Position numbers and translations under genes: made by a program. The notes under the pieces were generated by a model. The model was not told where the DNA came from and did not search any database. It saw nothing but the letters and a program-made list of their open reading frames with translations. From positions 104,360,480 to 104,424,479 of the forward strand of contig NC_064825.1 in the NCBI RefSeq assembly GCF_024166365.1: a stretch of DNA of 64,000 nt, written 5' to 3'. Of the stretch, positions 1 to 11,770 are shown piece by piece. Source of the stretch: Elephas maximus indicus. Lineage: Eukaryota; Chordata; Mammalia; Proboscidea; Elephantidae. Numbering within the stretch: the stretch's first letter is position 1; every line of letters starts with the position of its first letter.

Positions 1-509
1 AGAAGTGCTTGTCTATATGAATATTTACATGACTGGCTTTTTCAGGATTGAAGCAATGGACTCAAGGCATAACAAAATATGAACATGAAATATATTTCTG
101 TCCTTCAGGCAAGCCAAAGTTCAACTATGCTGTATGATGTCAGGCCAGAATAATGGCTTGAGAATATGTTGTAAAGGCTATTTCACTTCTAAACCACAAA
201 CTGCAAAATATTTATCAAAACTATCAACAATTCTTTTTCCCACAAAATTTATTAATTTGTTTATTTTTAACCTCATACTGCTTTTTTTTTTTTTTTAACA
301 TTTGTTTGTTTCAGGGCAACGTATGCCAGCAGTGGAGTTTTTGACTCTGTTTATAATCAAGATTCAGACTTGTTTTTCTTAAAGGACATTTTTTATATTT
401 GTATTAAAACTACCAGCTATATAAAACTTCCAGCTATATAAAAGGTACATGGAAACATTTCTTGATCCAGATAATGGTGCGTGTACCATCTTACTCTCTG
501 TGTTCACAG

Positions 510-602
510 AGATGGCATCAGGGCATGAAGATATTATCTTTTAGGACACAGGAGAAGCACCACAATCCAGAATTTGAGCTGAATGACTACGTCATTATGC
601 AG
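510..602 (+). other. Predicted 5' noncoding exon of OR-A1
   Basis: This 93 bp segment is preceded by a pyrimidine-rich acceptor (ctctctgtgttcacag, AG at 508-509) and followed by a strong donor (CAG|GTAACT, GT at 603-604). The same segment with the same splice signals is present at 27393-27486, 42000-42093 and 63348-63441. Mammalian OR genes usually have one or more upstream noncoding exons spliced to a single coding exon, and the position 2.3 kb upstream of the receptor fits that. No transcript data are available, so the exon is inferred. Confidence 0.5.
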
Positions 603-1539
603 GTAACTGAGGAAGTGTTTTTGTGCATAGGAGTCTGCACTAGGCTTTAGATTATGCAAGAGCACATTGGTAGTGTGATTTGGAATGTCATAGACTTTTG
701 AAAGTTCTACGTGATTCCGATAATCAGGTGTGTTACAGATGCTTTTTGGTCAATAAAATATATGAGTTTTGACTCAATTCTGTAATTTTCCCTTGGATAT
801 TTTCATCCTGTAAAGACCCATAGTACATTTATTTTCTCTAACATTAGTATTCTTAGAAACTAATTTAAGTGTAACAATTTGGGGGCTATTTTAATGGGCA
901 GAGATTTGTAAATATCATTGTAGGATGAATTGTAGTGTTCTGAAGCATTGCTTGTTAATCCTTGAATTCTTAGAAAGTGATGTAGCATCCATAAAACTTG
1001 AATGATTGACTTCCAAGAACCTAAGGTGACATTATGCAAACAAGCTATTACTTCAATCCATAGGAATGATATGCTGGGTAAGGAAAGGCGTGTAATGGAC
1101 CATTGGATTTAGCAAGGTGAAGGTGTTTTTAATGAAGAAAAAGAGAGAATTGTGCTGCTCACTTGAAAGAAATGTGGAGTTGGGGATAGATTATTTTAGC
1201 AATAGAGATATTATACAGAATAATGCAAAATAGAGAGGAAAACTAATGATATAGAAAATGGAGGAGACAATTACAGGAGCACTGTTTTGAGTGCGATAAA
1301 GACTGTGGAACCTAGTCAGTGTACCTGCAGAGGGCTTGGCCATAGTTAGAAACATGGACAATCCATATATTGTGAAGAGGAGGTCGGACAGAATTATGAC
1401 GTTAGATACTGAAGTCAATGTCAATAGAGACTTAGTATCTGGATATCATCATTAGGATTACTTTAAGAGATAAAAAGGCCCGTGAATATCCATAATATTT
1501 TCAAATAATTTTTTTGTATTTGTGCAGTTTTTTTTTTAG

Positions 1540-2415
1540 AATCTGCCCTCTCATCATTTTCATTCTTTCACATGCATCGCCAGCACAAATGTAACCTGTT
1601 TATAACAACAAAGTTTCCTTCCGTATTTTTCCCATACTCATATAATCGTATATAAACTTTTATAAACTGATACATTTCTATTTTTTTTTGTTTTATAATA
1701 ATATATTATGGATAGTTTTATGTTCATTTCTTTGTTACTCAGCAGTACCTTGTGGGAATTTCTGTAACATTACCAACATAGTTCTAATTCATTCTTTCAA
1801 ATGCAAGTATTCCATTTACTGGATTTTTTTTTTTTTTAGATATATTCAACCATTTCTCTATTGAACGGAAATCACTTAAATTATTTTTCTTTCATATTTG
1901 TTACTTAAGGCCATTGTAAATAACACAGCAAAAACGTACCACAAGTATGTTCTTATGTACCGTTGTTTTACTTCCTATGGATAGACTCTAAAGAGTGTAA
2001 TTGTTATGATGAAAAGTATATGAGTTTTTATTTTCAGTAGAGATGGCTAGATGGATACTATAAAAATAACATTTTTACTAGTGATGGAAGAGAAAGCCTT
2101 TTTCTCTATTTTTGCCAGTAATAGCTGTTAATACTTTTTAAAAAACTTTTTTTTATCAGTGTAATAGGTGCAGAGTGATATCTGTTATTTTATTTTACAT
2201 TTTGCTATTGATAGGTGAGTTTCAGCATCCTATTAATGTTTGTTGGCCATTTGGATGTACTCTTCTTTTAATTACTTGTTTATATCCTTTGCCATTAGGT
2301 TGTTTCTCTTTTTCTGGTTAACTAGTTAGAATTATTTGTCTATTTTACACGTATTTCCCCCAAGATATTTTTTGTCTATAGACTGTTTATTGTATCTTTA
2401 AAAAACCTTTTAAAA
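1540..2415 (-). mobile_element. Old L1M-type LINE 3' end fragment (antisense) in the OR-A1 intron
   Basis: The text resembles the antisense 3' end of old mammalian L1s: the passages around 1820-1930, 2100-2180 and 2230-2310 match the familiar 3' region in wording and order. The fragment is diverged. It is also present in A2 at about 43060-43985. In B1 most of it is missing, with the flanks joined near 28595. Confidence 0.5.
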
Positions 2416-2871
2416 TTTTTGAAATTGTGAAATATGTCTAGATGGGACTTCAGTTATTAATTAGGGAGGTTCTTCTATCTCTAGAATGTAGAAAATAGTT
2501 TATTTTACTTACTTGAAAGTAAATATAAATTGTACTTTAACATTAAATCTTTGCTGGATTTGTATTTTGTTTTTGTTTATAGATACAATTTTATTTTCTT
2601 CCAGATGGAAGTTAGTGTGACAGTCCAATATTTAGTAATCTCTCCTTTTCCCACGCATGTTTCTAATTTGTCTCCCCATTAATCTATATGATCACTGAAG
2701 TCAGGGACCATGTTTTAATAAATCAGCCTTGTAATCTTATCATCTGGGACAGGGCTGAAACATAGTAAATCATTAAACCTATTTGTTGAGATTTCAAAAA
2801 ATCACTAGTCATCATTACATTTACAGGCAAATTTGTCCTGAACTCTGAAATAAGAACACACAGAAGAACAT

Positions 2872-3789
2872 ATGGACCAAAGGAACAATGTGACTGAATT
2901 TGTCCTCTTGGGCCTCACTCAGAATCTCCAGGGTCAGAAAGTATTATTTGTTTTGTTCTTGCTCATCTACATTGTGACAATGGTGGGCAACATCCTCATT
3001 GTGGTGACTGTGGTGGTCAGCCCAACACTGGATGCTCCTATGTTCTTCTTTCTTGGCTACTTATCATTTATGGATGCTGTTTATTCTACTACAGTTACCC
3101 CAAATATGATTACAGACTTACTCTACGGGAAGAAAACATTTTCTTTCCAGGCTTGCATGACTCAGCTTTTTATAGGACACTTATTTGGTGGTGTGGAGAT
3201 TTGACTTCTGGTGGTCATGGCTTATGACCGCTACATGGCTATCTGTAAACCCCTGCATTATATGATCATCATGAACCAACGTGCGTGTATTCTCCTGCTG
3301 TTGGTGGCCTGTGTTGGAGGTTTCGTGCATGGTGTAGTTCAGCTTCTTTTTGTTTATAACCTTCCCTTCTGTGGCCCCAATGTCACAGACCACTTCATTT
3401 GTGACATGTACCCCTTATTAAAACTTGCCTGCGCTGACACCTATGTTATTGGTCTCACTGTGGTTGCCAGTGACAGCGCAACGTGTGTGGTCATTTTTAT
3501 GCTGTTACTCAACTCCTATGGAGTCATTCTACACCACCTGAAGAATCTTAGTCAGGAAGGGAGGCGCAAAGCTTTATCCACCTGTGGTTCCCACATCACT
3601 GTGGTGGCCCTCTTCTTTGTCCCTTGTATTTTAATGTATGTGAGACCTCCTTTCACCTTACCAACTGGTAAATTTTTGACTGTATTTTGCACTGCCATCA
3701 CTCCTATGTTGAACCCCTTAATTTATACTCTGAGAAATGCAGAGATGAAAAATGCCATGAAGAAGCTCTGGACCAGAAAACACAAATGA
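2872..3789 (+). pseudogene. Olfactory receptor, family 4 (OR4C-like), pseudogene OR-A1
   Basis: Olfactory receptors are seven-transmembrane odorant GPCRs of the nasal epithelium. This copy spans 306 codons including the normal stop, like its intact paralogue at 44484. Visible family features are the N-terminal glycosylation site NVT, GN in TM1, PNMI after TM2, [12 protein letters not shown] at the TM3 end, [10 protein letters not shown] in TM6 and [12 protein letters not shown] in TM7. Codon 111 (3202-3204) is TGA where the paralogues have a leucine codon, just before the DRY motif, so a translated product would stop in TM3. The frame is open on both sides of that stop, and no frameshift separates it from the downstream part. 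The predicted coding exon starts at 2827, after an acceptor AG at 2825-2826, 45 nt before the ATG. The loss looks recent. OR4C rather than another OR4 subfamily is a judgement from recalled human sequences. Confidence 0.9.
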
Positions 3790-4200
3790 GCTGGGGGTTA
3801 AATGCATCACTTGCTTTCAATGAAAAACAGCTCCTTCAGAAATGCCCTGTGTAATTATAACTGTGGTAAAATTTTTCCTCCCATTTAGTAACTTATAAAT
3901 GATTACAAATATTTATTATGTGTGTGCTTCCAATGATTAGTTTTGTTGAAAACATATTTTTAAGATTTTCATTTCTTGGCAAATATACGTCACTTTTGGG
4001 GGGTGTAAAATGGTTCTGCTGAGACTATAGACTTATATTCTATGTCATGAGTTATGTTTCAGTTAATACCAGAAAGTTATTTTAGTTGATGGAAGATTTT
4101 CTCATATCTCTTTCTTAAATAAATTTAATCCTTTTTCAGAATTCATAGGTCTCATTACTGATTTGACAATAATAAAATAAGACATAAAAACATGATTCAA

Positions 4201-4699
4201 TCCTCCTATCATGGATTTAATTGTGTCCCAGCAAATTGTGTGTCAACTTGGCTAGACCATGATTCCCAGTATTGTGTGATTGTCCTCCATTTTGTCATCT
4301 GATATGATTTTCCTATGTGTTATAACTCCTACCTCTATGATATTAATAAGGCAGGATTAGAGGCAGTTATGTTAATTAGGCGGGGCTCAGTTTAAAAGAT
4401 TAGGCTGTTTCTTGAATAAGTCCCTTTTGAAATATAAAAGAGAGAAGCCAGTAGAGAGGCAGGGGGACCTCATAACACTAAAAAATTAGTTCCAGGAGCT
4501 GAACATATCCTTTGGACCCTGCACTGAGAGGCTTCTAGACCAGGGGAAGATTGATAACAAGGACCTTCCTCCAGAGCTGACAGAGAGAGAAAGCCTTCGC
4601 CTTGACCTGGCACCCTGAATTTGGACTTCTAGCCTACTAGACTGCGAGAGCCATCCACTTGTGGTATTTATGTTATAGCAGCACTAGATGACTAAGACA
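4201..4699 (+). mobile_element. MaLR-like solo LTR fossil
   Basis: The start resembles the common MaLR opening (ggatttaattgtgtcccagc) and the end matches the MaLR 3' end pattern (atagcagcactagatgacta). This is a solo noncoding LTR of about 0.5 kb. The same insertion lies at the same place in A2 (45816-46339) and is absent from B1 near 30490, so it predates the A1/A2 split and postdates the A/B split. Confidence 0.6.
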
Positions 4700-4850
4700 C
4701 TTCCCTGCACAGAGATAGCCCATATTAACATTTGAACTATATATTCTTATTTTTGTATCAGTAAGGTTTTTTAAATATTTAGTTTTGCTTATTTTGTTTA
4801 GTATGTTAAGGTCGAAGAGGAAGGCGGCTTCAGAGTTCTCACAGTAATCA

Positions 4851-5045
4851 TTGAGTTACATTTGGGTCAGTTTTGACTTATGGCGACCCCATGTGTTATA
4901 CAGTAGAACTGCACTCCTCTGAGTTTTCATGGCTCTGAACTTTCAGACAGAGATCTCCAGAACTTTTTCCTAAGGCACCTCTGACTGTGCTTGAACTGAT
5001 TTTTGTTACTGGTTGAGCATGTAACCACTTACCACTCTAGAAACC
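4851..5045 (-). mobile_element. Old AfroSINE-family copy (antisense)
   Basis: A diverged antisense copy of the afrotherian tRNA-derived SINE: the stretch gtcagttttgacttatggcg and the later cagtagaactg correspond to the tail half, and the end at about 5020-5045 corresponds to the tRNA-like head. It includes the extra middle segment (about 4940-4980) typical of longer subfamilies. It is shared with A2 (46493-46672) and absent from B1. Confidence 0.55.
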
Positions 5046-5252
5046 TATTATTCATATTAATCATAAGAAGGCTAATTATACAACAAGAATCAAAAAATGA
5101 ACAAAGCAGATAGGCAAATAAATCAATAAATTTTATTTTTTTTCCCATTTGGGAAATCATCTCATTTCTTTAAGTGGAGCAGCTTTGTTTGGGGTTATAT
5201 TTTTCTAAAGATGATCCATTCATCTTCCCTGAAAGTTTGAAATATCTGATGA

Positions 5253-5425
5253 TAAAAAAAAAAAAAACCAAACCCAGTGCCGTGGAGTCAATTCCGTCTC
5301 ATAGCGACCCTATAGGACAGAGTAGAACTGCCCCATAAAGTTTCCAAGGAGCGCCTGGTGGATTCGAACTGCCAACCCTTTGGTTAGCAGCTGTAGCACT
5401 TAACCACTATGCCACCAGGGTTTCC
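5253..5425 (-). mobile_element. AfroSINE (antisense)
   Basis: A near-complete tRNA-derived afrotherian SINE in antisense. The A-rich start is followed by the RTE-like 3' half (ctcatagcgaccctatagga) and then the tRNA-like head, with the pol III B box seen in reverse as ggattcgaactgcc. It is absent from the same position in A2 (near 46888), so it inserted after the A1/A2 split. Confidence 0.9.
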
Positions 5426-6775
5426 GATAGCTTTATTATTTTTAATATCCCCATCTCCTTCTTGGTTATAGCTTCTCTTTACTTTCTAATGGGGACAAAG
5501 ACCCTGGCTTTCATATGTAAAATTAGAAGAGGTCCATAATCAATGAGCTTCAAATATAAAATACAGGAAGTGACACTGGATTATTTTACATGATTTCATT
5601 GTCAAGAAAGATGCTGACAATTCCTATTGTTTCCATTCTCACCTCCCTTACTACGGGAATGCAGATTATTGGGTAATACAGGGATCAGAATATATTGTCC
5701 TACTTGACAGAGGCCTCAATCATAAAATCTTTGTGAACCTTTCCCCCTCTGAAACAGGCTTAAAATAAATTACCTACCCCTAATATTGTAGGAGCATGTG
5801 ATCAAAGACACTTACGGTTCCTGCCTCCCCTATAAGTTTGATTTCATGAGGGGCTCAGGGCATAGGAGAAAGGCCCCTTTGCACCGGTAAAGCACACTGT
5901 GTGCATGACTTTGTAAACTTATATTCATTCCTAATACTATTACATGGATATTTCTTACATCATCTCAAACTGTTCCTAAACATAACATTATTCACCAAAT
6001 AATATAGAGAATTTGGTTGAACCAGAGTTAACATGACTAAGTTCTCCACTTTTGGAAATTAAGTTAATTTTCAAATTTACGTAGTTATGTATGGAGTGAT
6101 GAGATGATAATCTTGGTCTGTTGTATATTTATGTTCATTGTGTATAAGTTCCCTGAAGGCAGGGATACTCCTTAATTGTCTTTGTGCTCTCTGTTTCTGT
6201 CACAATGTCTGGGACATAGAATTCACTCCATAAGCTTTGTAAATTATTTGTGTTATTCAATCTTTTCACTATTTATTTCTTCTACTTTTTTTTTTTTTTT
6301 TAATCCTCTACTACTAACACTCTATTTCAGGGATTGAAGATTTTTAATGTTTGTTTATATTATCTGGTAGGGATAATCTCCCTTATTACTGACCCATTTA
6401 AAGCATTTTCTTGCAATTCTCAAATATTAACTCTTCCTAATAAATCTTAAAGCCATTTTATAAGGCTCAGAAATTCCTAAAAAATTACATTTAGAATTTC
6501 ATGTCTTGAAATACTTCTATTGAAAAAAAGAGTATATCATAATAATCTAGATTTCTCATCCTGAATAAGAAGCATATTTTTAAGTCTTGATTTAAAAATC
6601 TCAATAAAATTTGTAGTTAGTTCCACAGAGTGTACATACAACTTGCCCTTCTGTTTTCTGACTTACAAAGGGAATTCTCTTATTTACATTTGATTCTCAT
6701 TTTCAATGTGTTCATCTGAAAGGATTCAGTGTCTTTTGCTGGCATAAGTTATTGCACAATCCTCAAAACTAGAGA

Positions 6776-7060
6776 CACAGGTCTATACCAAACACACATA
6801 GATTTATATCTGTCTACACATGGGTCTAAGGTCACACATGGGTCTATATTTAAATACACAGGTAACTGTATCTGACCACACATGGGCCTGTATCTGATCA
6901 CACATGAGTTAATATGTGAACACATAAGGGTCTGAGTCTGACAAGTCATAAGCCTGTCTGTAACCACACACAGGTCTATATCCAACCACTCAGATACCTA
7001 TATCTACCATACACATGTCTGTGTCCACCACAAACAATGCTGTATCTGTTTACACATGAT
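6776..7060. repeat. Degenerate minisatellite, units of roughly 25-30 bp
   Basis: Imperfect tandem repeats built around elements such as cacacatgggtctatatct. A short open frame on the - strand (6749-6985) reflects the repeat (recurring DPCV/RYRPMC-like words) and is not a gene. Inverted and residual copies lie at 58260-58555 and 32790-33035. Confidence 0.75.
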
Positions 7061-8583
7061 TCATTTTTTAAAATTTTCCTGTATTTTAGGTGAAGTTTAC
7101 AGCACAAATTTGTTTCTTACTCAAATTTTTTACATGTTATTTTATGTCCTTGGTTGCAATTCTCACAATGTGTCAACACTGTCTTTCCCATTACACCCCA
7201 GGTACCCCTTGTACATTCCTACAGTTTTCTTGTCCCTTTCTGCCTTCTCTTCTTTGCTTTTGGGCTGGGGTTACCCAATTAGTCTCCTGCAATTGATTGA
7301 ACTAAGAAGCATATTCCTCACATGTTACTGTGTGTTTTATAGGTCTGTCTAAATTTTGCCTGAAACGTGGACTTAGGAGTGGCTTCAGTTCTGAGTTAGC
7401 ACGGTTTCTGGGGGCCATATTCTCAGGGGTTCCTCAAGTCTCTGTCAGACTGGTAAGTCTGGTCTTTTTTGTGTGTGTGTGAATATGAATTTTGCTGAAC
7501 ATTTTTCTCCTGCTCTGTCTAGGACCCTCTATTGTGATCCTTGTCAGAGTGGCTGGTGGCGGTAGCCAGGCACCAGCTAATTATTCTGGGCTCAGGCTGG
7601 TGGAGGCTGTGGTTCATTAGTTCTTTGGAATAATATTGTCATTATGTCTTTGGTTTTCTTCATTCTCCTTTGCTTCACACAGGATGGGATCAATTGATGT
7701 ATCTTAGAGGGTGCTCACAAGCTTTTAAGACTCCAGACACCACTACTCAGCAAAGTAGGATTTAAAACCTTTCATTTATGAACTATGTTGTGCCAATTGT
7801 GCTAGATGTCCCCAGAGGCCATGGCATCCACCCTTCAACCACAGCAACTCTCTCCCTCAAGGTGTTTAGATTTGTCTAGGAAGCTTCTAAGCCTTTGCCT
7901 TGGTCAAGAGGTACTAACTTCCCCTATATTGTGTGCTGTCTTCCCCTTCACCAAAGTTTACTCTTGTCTATTGTCTAGTTAGTGATTCTCCCAAACCACC
8001 CCTCCCCTCCCTCATAATCATCAGATTGTTTTTTTTTTTTTTTCTGTGTATAAATCTTTTCTTGGGTGGTCTCAGAGAATATTCATCCTTTTGTGATTGA
8101 CTAATTTTACTAAGCATAATGTCCTCCAGATTCATACATGTTGTGAGATGTTTTGAGGATTTACCATTGTTCTTTATTATTACGTAGTATACCATTATGT
8201 GTACATACCATAATTTGTTCATCCATTCATCTGTTGATGGTCATATAGGTAGCTTCCATTTTTTTCTATTATGAATAATGCTGCAATGAACATGAATGTG
8301 TATATGTCTATTTTTGTGATAGTTCTTACTTCTCTAGGATATATTCCAAGGAGTGGGATTGCTGTATTGTATGATATTTTTATTTCTAGCATTTCAAGGA
8401 GGCACCATATTTTCCATAGTGGATTTACATTTTACAAGCCCACCAGCAGTGCATAAGGGATCCAATCTTCCCACAACCTCTCCAACATTAGTTATTTTCT
8501 GTTTTTATTTTTATTAGTTCCAGTAATGTCAGGGTGACATGATATCTCATTGTAGTTTTGATTTGCATTTCTCTAATGGCTAA

Positions 8584-10373
8584 AGAATGATGAAGTAAAA
8601 GAGTTGAACAATTTTAAAGGATGGCTTGAGAAGACTAAGTATTATAATGAAATGTACAAAGACCTAGAAATAGAAAAACAAGGGAAGAACACGCTTGTCA
8701 TTTTTCAAGCTGAAAGAGCTGAAGAAAAATTCAAGCCTTGAGTTGTAATGTTAAAGGATTCCGTGGGGGAAAATATTAAATGATTCAGGAAGCATCAAAA
8801 GAAGATGGAACCAATATAGAGTCACTGTATCAAAAATAATTTGTTGACTTTCAATCATTTCATGAAGTAGCATATGATCAGGAATCAATGGTACTAAAGG
8901 AAGAGGTCCATGCTGCACTGAAGGCACTGGCAAAAAACAAGGCTCCAGGAATTGACAGAATACCAACTGAGATGTTTCAACAAATGGATGCAGCGCTGGG
9001 AGTGTTCATTTGTCTATGCCAAGAAATTTGGAAGACACCTAGATGGCCAACCAACTGGAAGAGATCCATATTTGTGCTCATTTAAGAGAAAGGTGATCCA
9101 ACACAGTACAGAAATTATCAAAGAATATCATTAATATCACCCAGAAGTAAAATTTTGCTGAAGATTATTCAAAAGTGGTTGCAGCAATTCATTGACAGGG
9201 AACTTCCAGAAATTCAAGCAGGATTCAGAAGATGACATCTGATTAATCGATGACAGATGAATCTTGGCTGAGAGTAGAGAATACCAGGAAGATGTTTGTT
9301 GTGTTTATTGACTATGCTGAAGTGTCCATAACAAATTATGGGTAACATTAAGAAGAATGGGAATTCCAGAACACTTAATTGTGCTCATGTGAAAAATGTA
9401 TATAGACCAAGAGGCAGTCTTTTGAACAGAGCAAGAGGATACTACGTGGTTTAAAATCAGGAAAGGTTTGGGTCAGGTTTGTATCCTTTCACCATACTTA
9501 TTCAATCTGTATGCTGAGCAAATAATCCAAGTAGGTGGACTATATGAAGAAGAACAGGTTGGCATCATGATTGGAGGAAGACTCATTAACAACCTGAGTT
9601 ATGCAAATGACACATCCTTGCTTGCTGAAAGTAAAGAGGACTTGAAGCACTTGAACACCAAAGACTACAGTCTTCAGTATAGATTACACCTTAACCTAAA
9701 GAAAATAAAAATCCTCAGAACTGGACCAATAAGCAATGTCATGATAAATGGAGAAAAGACTGAAGTTGTCAAGGAATTAATTTTACTTGGATCCACAATC
9801 AACACCCATGGAAGCAGCAGTCAAGAAATCAAAGGACACATTACATTGGGCAAAGCTGCTGCAAAAGAGCCTTTTAAAGTGTTAAAAAGTAAAGATGTCA
9901 CTTTAAGGACTAAGGTGTGCCTGACTGATGCTCTCATGTTTTCAATCACCTCATATGCATGTGAAAGCTGGACAATGAATAAGAAAGTGTGAAGAACAGA
10001 TATCTTTGATTTATGGTGTTGGTGAAAAATATTGAATATACCATGGACTGCCAGAAGTAAAAACAAGCCTGTTTTGGAGTAAGTACTGCCAGAAAGCTCC
10101 TTAGTAGCAAGAACTGCAGGACTTCCTCTCATATCTTTGGGCATGTTTTCAGGAAGAGTCACTGAAAAAGGGTATCATGCTTGTTAAAGCAGAGAGTCAG
10201 CCAAAAAGAGGAAGATATTCAATGAGATGATTTGATAAAGTGGCAGCAACAATGGGCTCAAGCATAACAACAATTGTGAGGAAGGCAAAGAACCCAGCAA
10301 TGTGTCTTTCTGTTGTACATATGGGGTCACTTTTAGTTGGAAATGACTGGAAGGAATCTGACAACAACAACAG
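8584..10373 (+). mobile_element. RTE-clade LINE (RTE1_LA-like), 5'-truncated, nested in L1 no. 1
   Basis: Encodes a broken reverse transcriptase of the RTE/Bov-B type: NKAPGIDRIPTEMF, a motif-B-like CILSPYLFNLYAEQII and a degraded active site (YANDTSLL instead of YADDTTLL) are visible in separate pieces at 8888-9085 and 9468-9992. The 3' end is the family tail of ACAACAACA repeats. A 7 bp target duplication (tggctaa, 8577-8583 and 10374-10380) marks the insertion into L1. The same insertion is found inverted at 54984-56774. Confidence 0.85.
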
Positions 10374-11770
10374 TGGCTAATAATCACAAACATTTTCTCA
10401 TGTGTCTGCTAGCTGCCTGACCGTCCTCTTTGATGAAGTGTCTGTTCATATCCTTTGATCATTTTTTAATTGGATTTTTGTCTTTTTGTTGTTTTGGTGT
10501 CAAAGTATTCTATAGATTTTAGAGATTAGAACCTTGCTGGATATGTCTTAGCCAATTTTTTTTTCCCTGTCTGTGTATTCTCTCGTTACTCCTTTGGTGA
10601 AGTCTTTTAAGTGTTTAAATTTAGAAGATCCCAGTTATCTAACTTATTTTCTGGTGTTTGTGCCATTGTTAATTATGGTTTGTATTGTATTTATGCCATG
10701 TAATAGGGCCCCTGGCATTTCCCCTATTTTTTCTTCCATGATCTTTATCATTTTACTTTTTATATTTAGGTCTTTGATCCATCTTGAATTAATTTTTGTG
10801 TGTGCTGTGAAGTATGGGTCCTGTTTCTTTTTTTTTTACAGATGGACATCCAGATTTGTAGTGCCATGTTTTGAAAAGACTTTTTCTTGTTTAATATACT
10901 TCAGTCTTTTGTCAAAGATCAGCTGACAGTTGGTGGATTGATCTATGTCTGGGTTATTGATTGTGTTCCATTGGTCTATGTGTCTGTCATTTTACCAGTA
11001 CAAGGCTGTTTTCACCGCTATATACTAAGTTCTGATATCAGGTAGCATGAGGCCTTCCTACTTTGTTCTTTTTCTTCAATAATGCCTTGCTTATCCAGGC
11101 CACTTTCTTTTCCATATAAAGAGATTAGTTTTCCCATCTTGTTAAAGAATGCTGTTGGTATTTTTTATTGGGATTGCATTATATCTGTAGATCTCTTTGG
11201 TAGAATTCACATTTTTACAATGTTGACTCCTCCGATTCATGAGCAGGGTATGCTTTTTTCCATTTATGTAAGTCTCTCTTGGCTTCTTGTAGTAGTGTTT
11301 TGTAGTTTTCTTTGTATAGGTTTTTTATGTCCCTGGTTAGATTTATTCCTAAGTATTTTATCTTTTTAGGGGCTATTATAAATGGTATTGTTTTCCTGAT
11401 TTCCTTTACAAAGCTCTTTTCATTGGTGTATACAAATCCAAATGATTTTTGTATGTTGATCTTATATCCTGCTACTCTGCTGCATCTTTGTATTAGTTCC
11501 AGTAGGTTTTTTTTGGGGGGAGGGGGGATGTGGAATATTTGAGGTTTTCTGTGTGTAGGATCTTATCATCTGCAAATAGGGATAGTTTTATTTTTTCCTT
11601 TTCAATTTGGATGCCCCTTGTTTCTTTTTCTTATCTTGTTGCCCTAGATTACTTCCAACAATATGTTAAATAAGAGTGGCGATAAAGCACATCATTATCT
11701 GGTTCCCACTCTCAGGGTGAATGTTTTCAGCCTCTCTCCATTGAGAATGACACTGGTTGTTGGTTTTGTA

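Larger units (their letters stand above)
1..7061 (+). repeat. Segmental duplication unit A1 (olfactory receptor unit, left part cut by window edge)
   Basis: This is the first of four paralogous OR-bearing units. Its start aligns by eye with 26848, 41505 and 62803. It is closest to unit A2 at 41505-47588: both carry the same LTR insertion (4201-4699 and 45816-46339) and the same old SINE (4851-5045 and 46493-46672), which unit B1 lacks. Apart from the receptor and the repeats listed separately, the stretches 620-1540, 3790-4200 and 5426-6775 hold no gene that I can see. They are AT-rich noncoding DNA shared with the paralogous units. Confidence 0.8.

Noticed and set aside
3181-3393. Antisense frames opposite the receptors (also 29434-29625 and 44814-45005)
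   Set aside because: The three resemble each other only because they are the reverse strand of the conserved TM3-TM4 region of the receptors.
4116-4125. AATAAA at 4118-4123 and 30400-30405 as receptor polyadenylation signals
   Set aside because: The position is plausible, but the hexamer is lost in the intact unit A2 (near 45728) and such AT-rich DNA contains many by chance.
5266-5425. tRNA-like promoter boxes in the SINE heads as possible tRNA genes
   Set aside because: The B-box-like words sit in AfroSINE copies, with no intact cloverleaf and with a LINE-like tail attached. They are SINEs.
6749-6985. Repeat-rich short protein on the - strand; the array also superficially suggests a CRISPR
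   Set aside because: The units are degenerate and contiguous with no unique spacers of constant length, and the genome is mammalian. It is a minisatellite.
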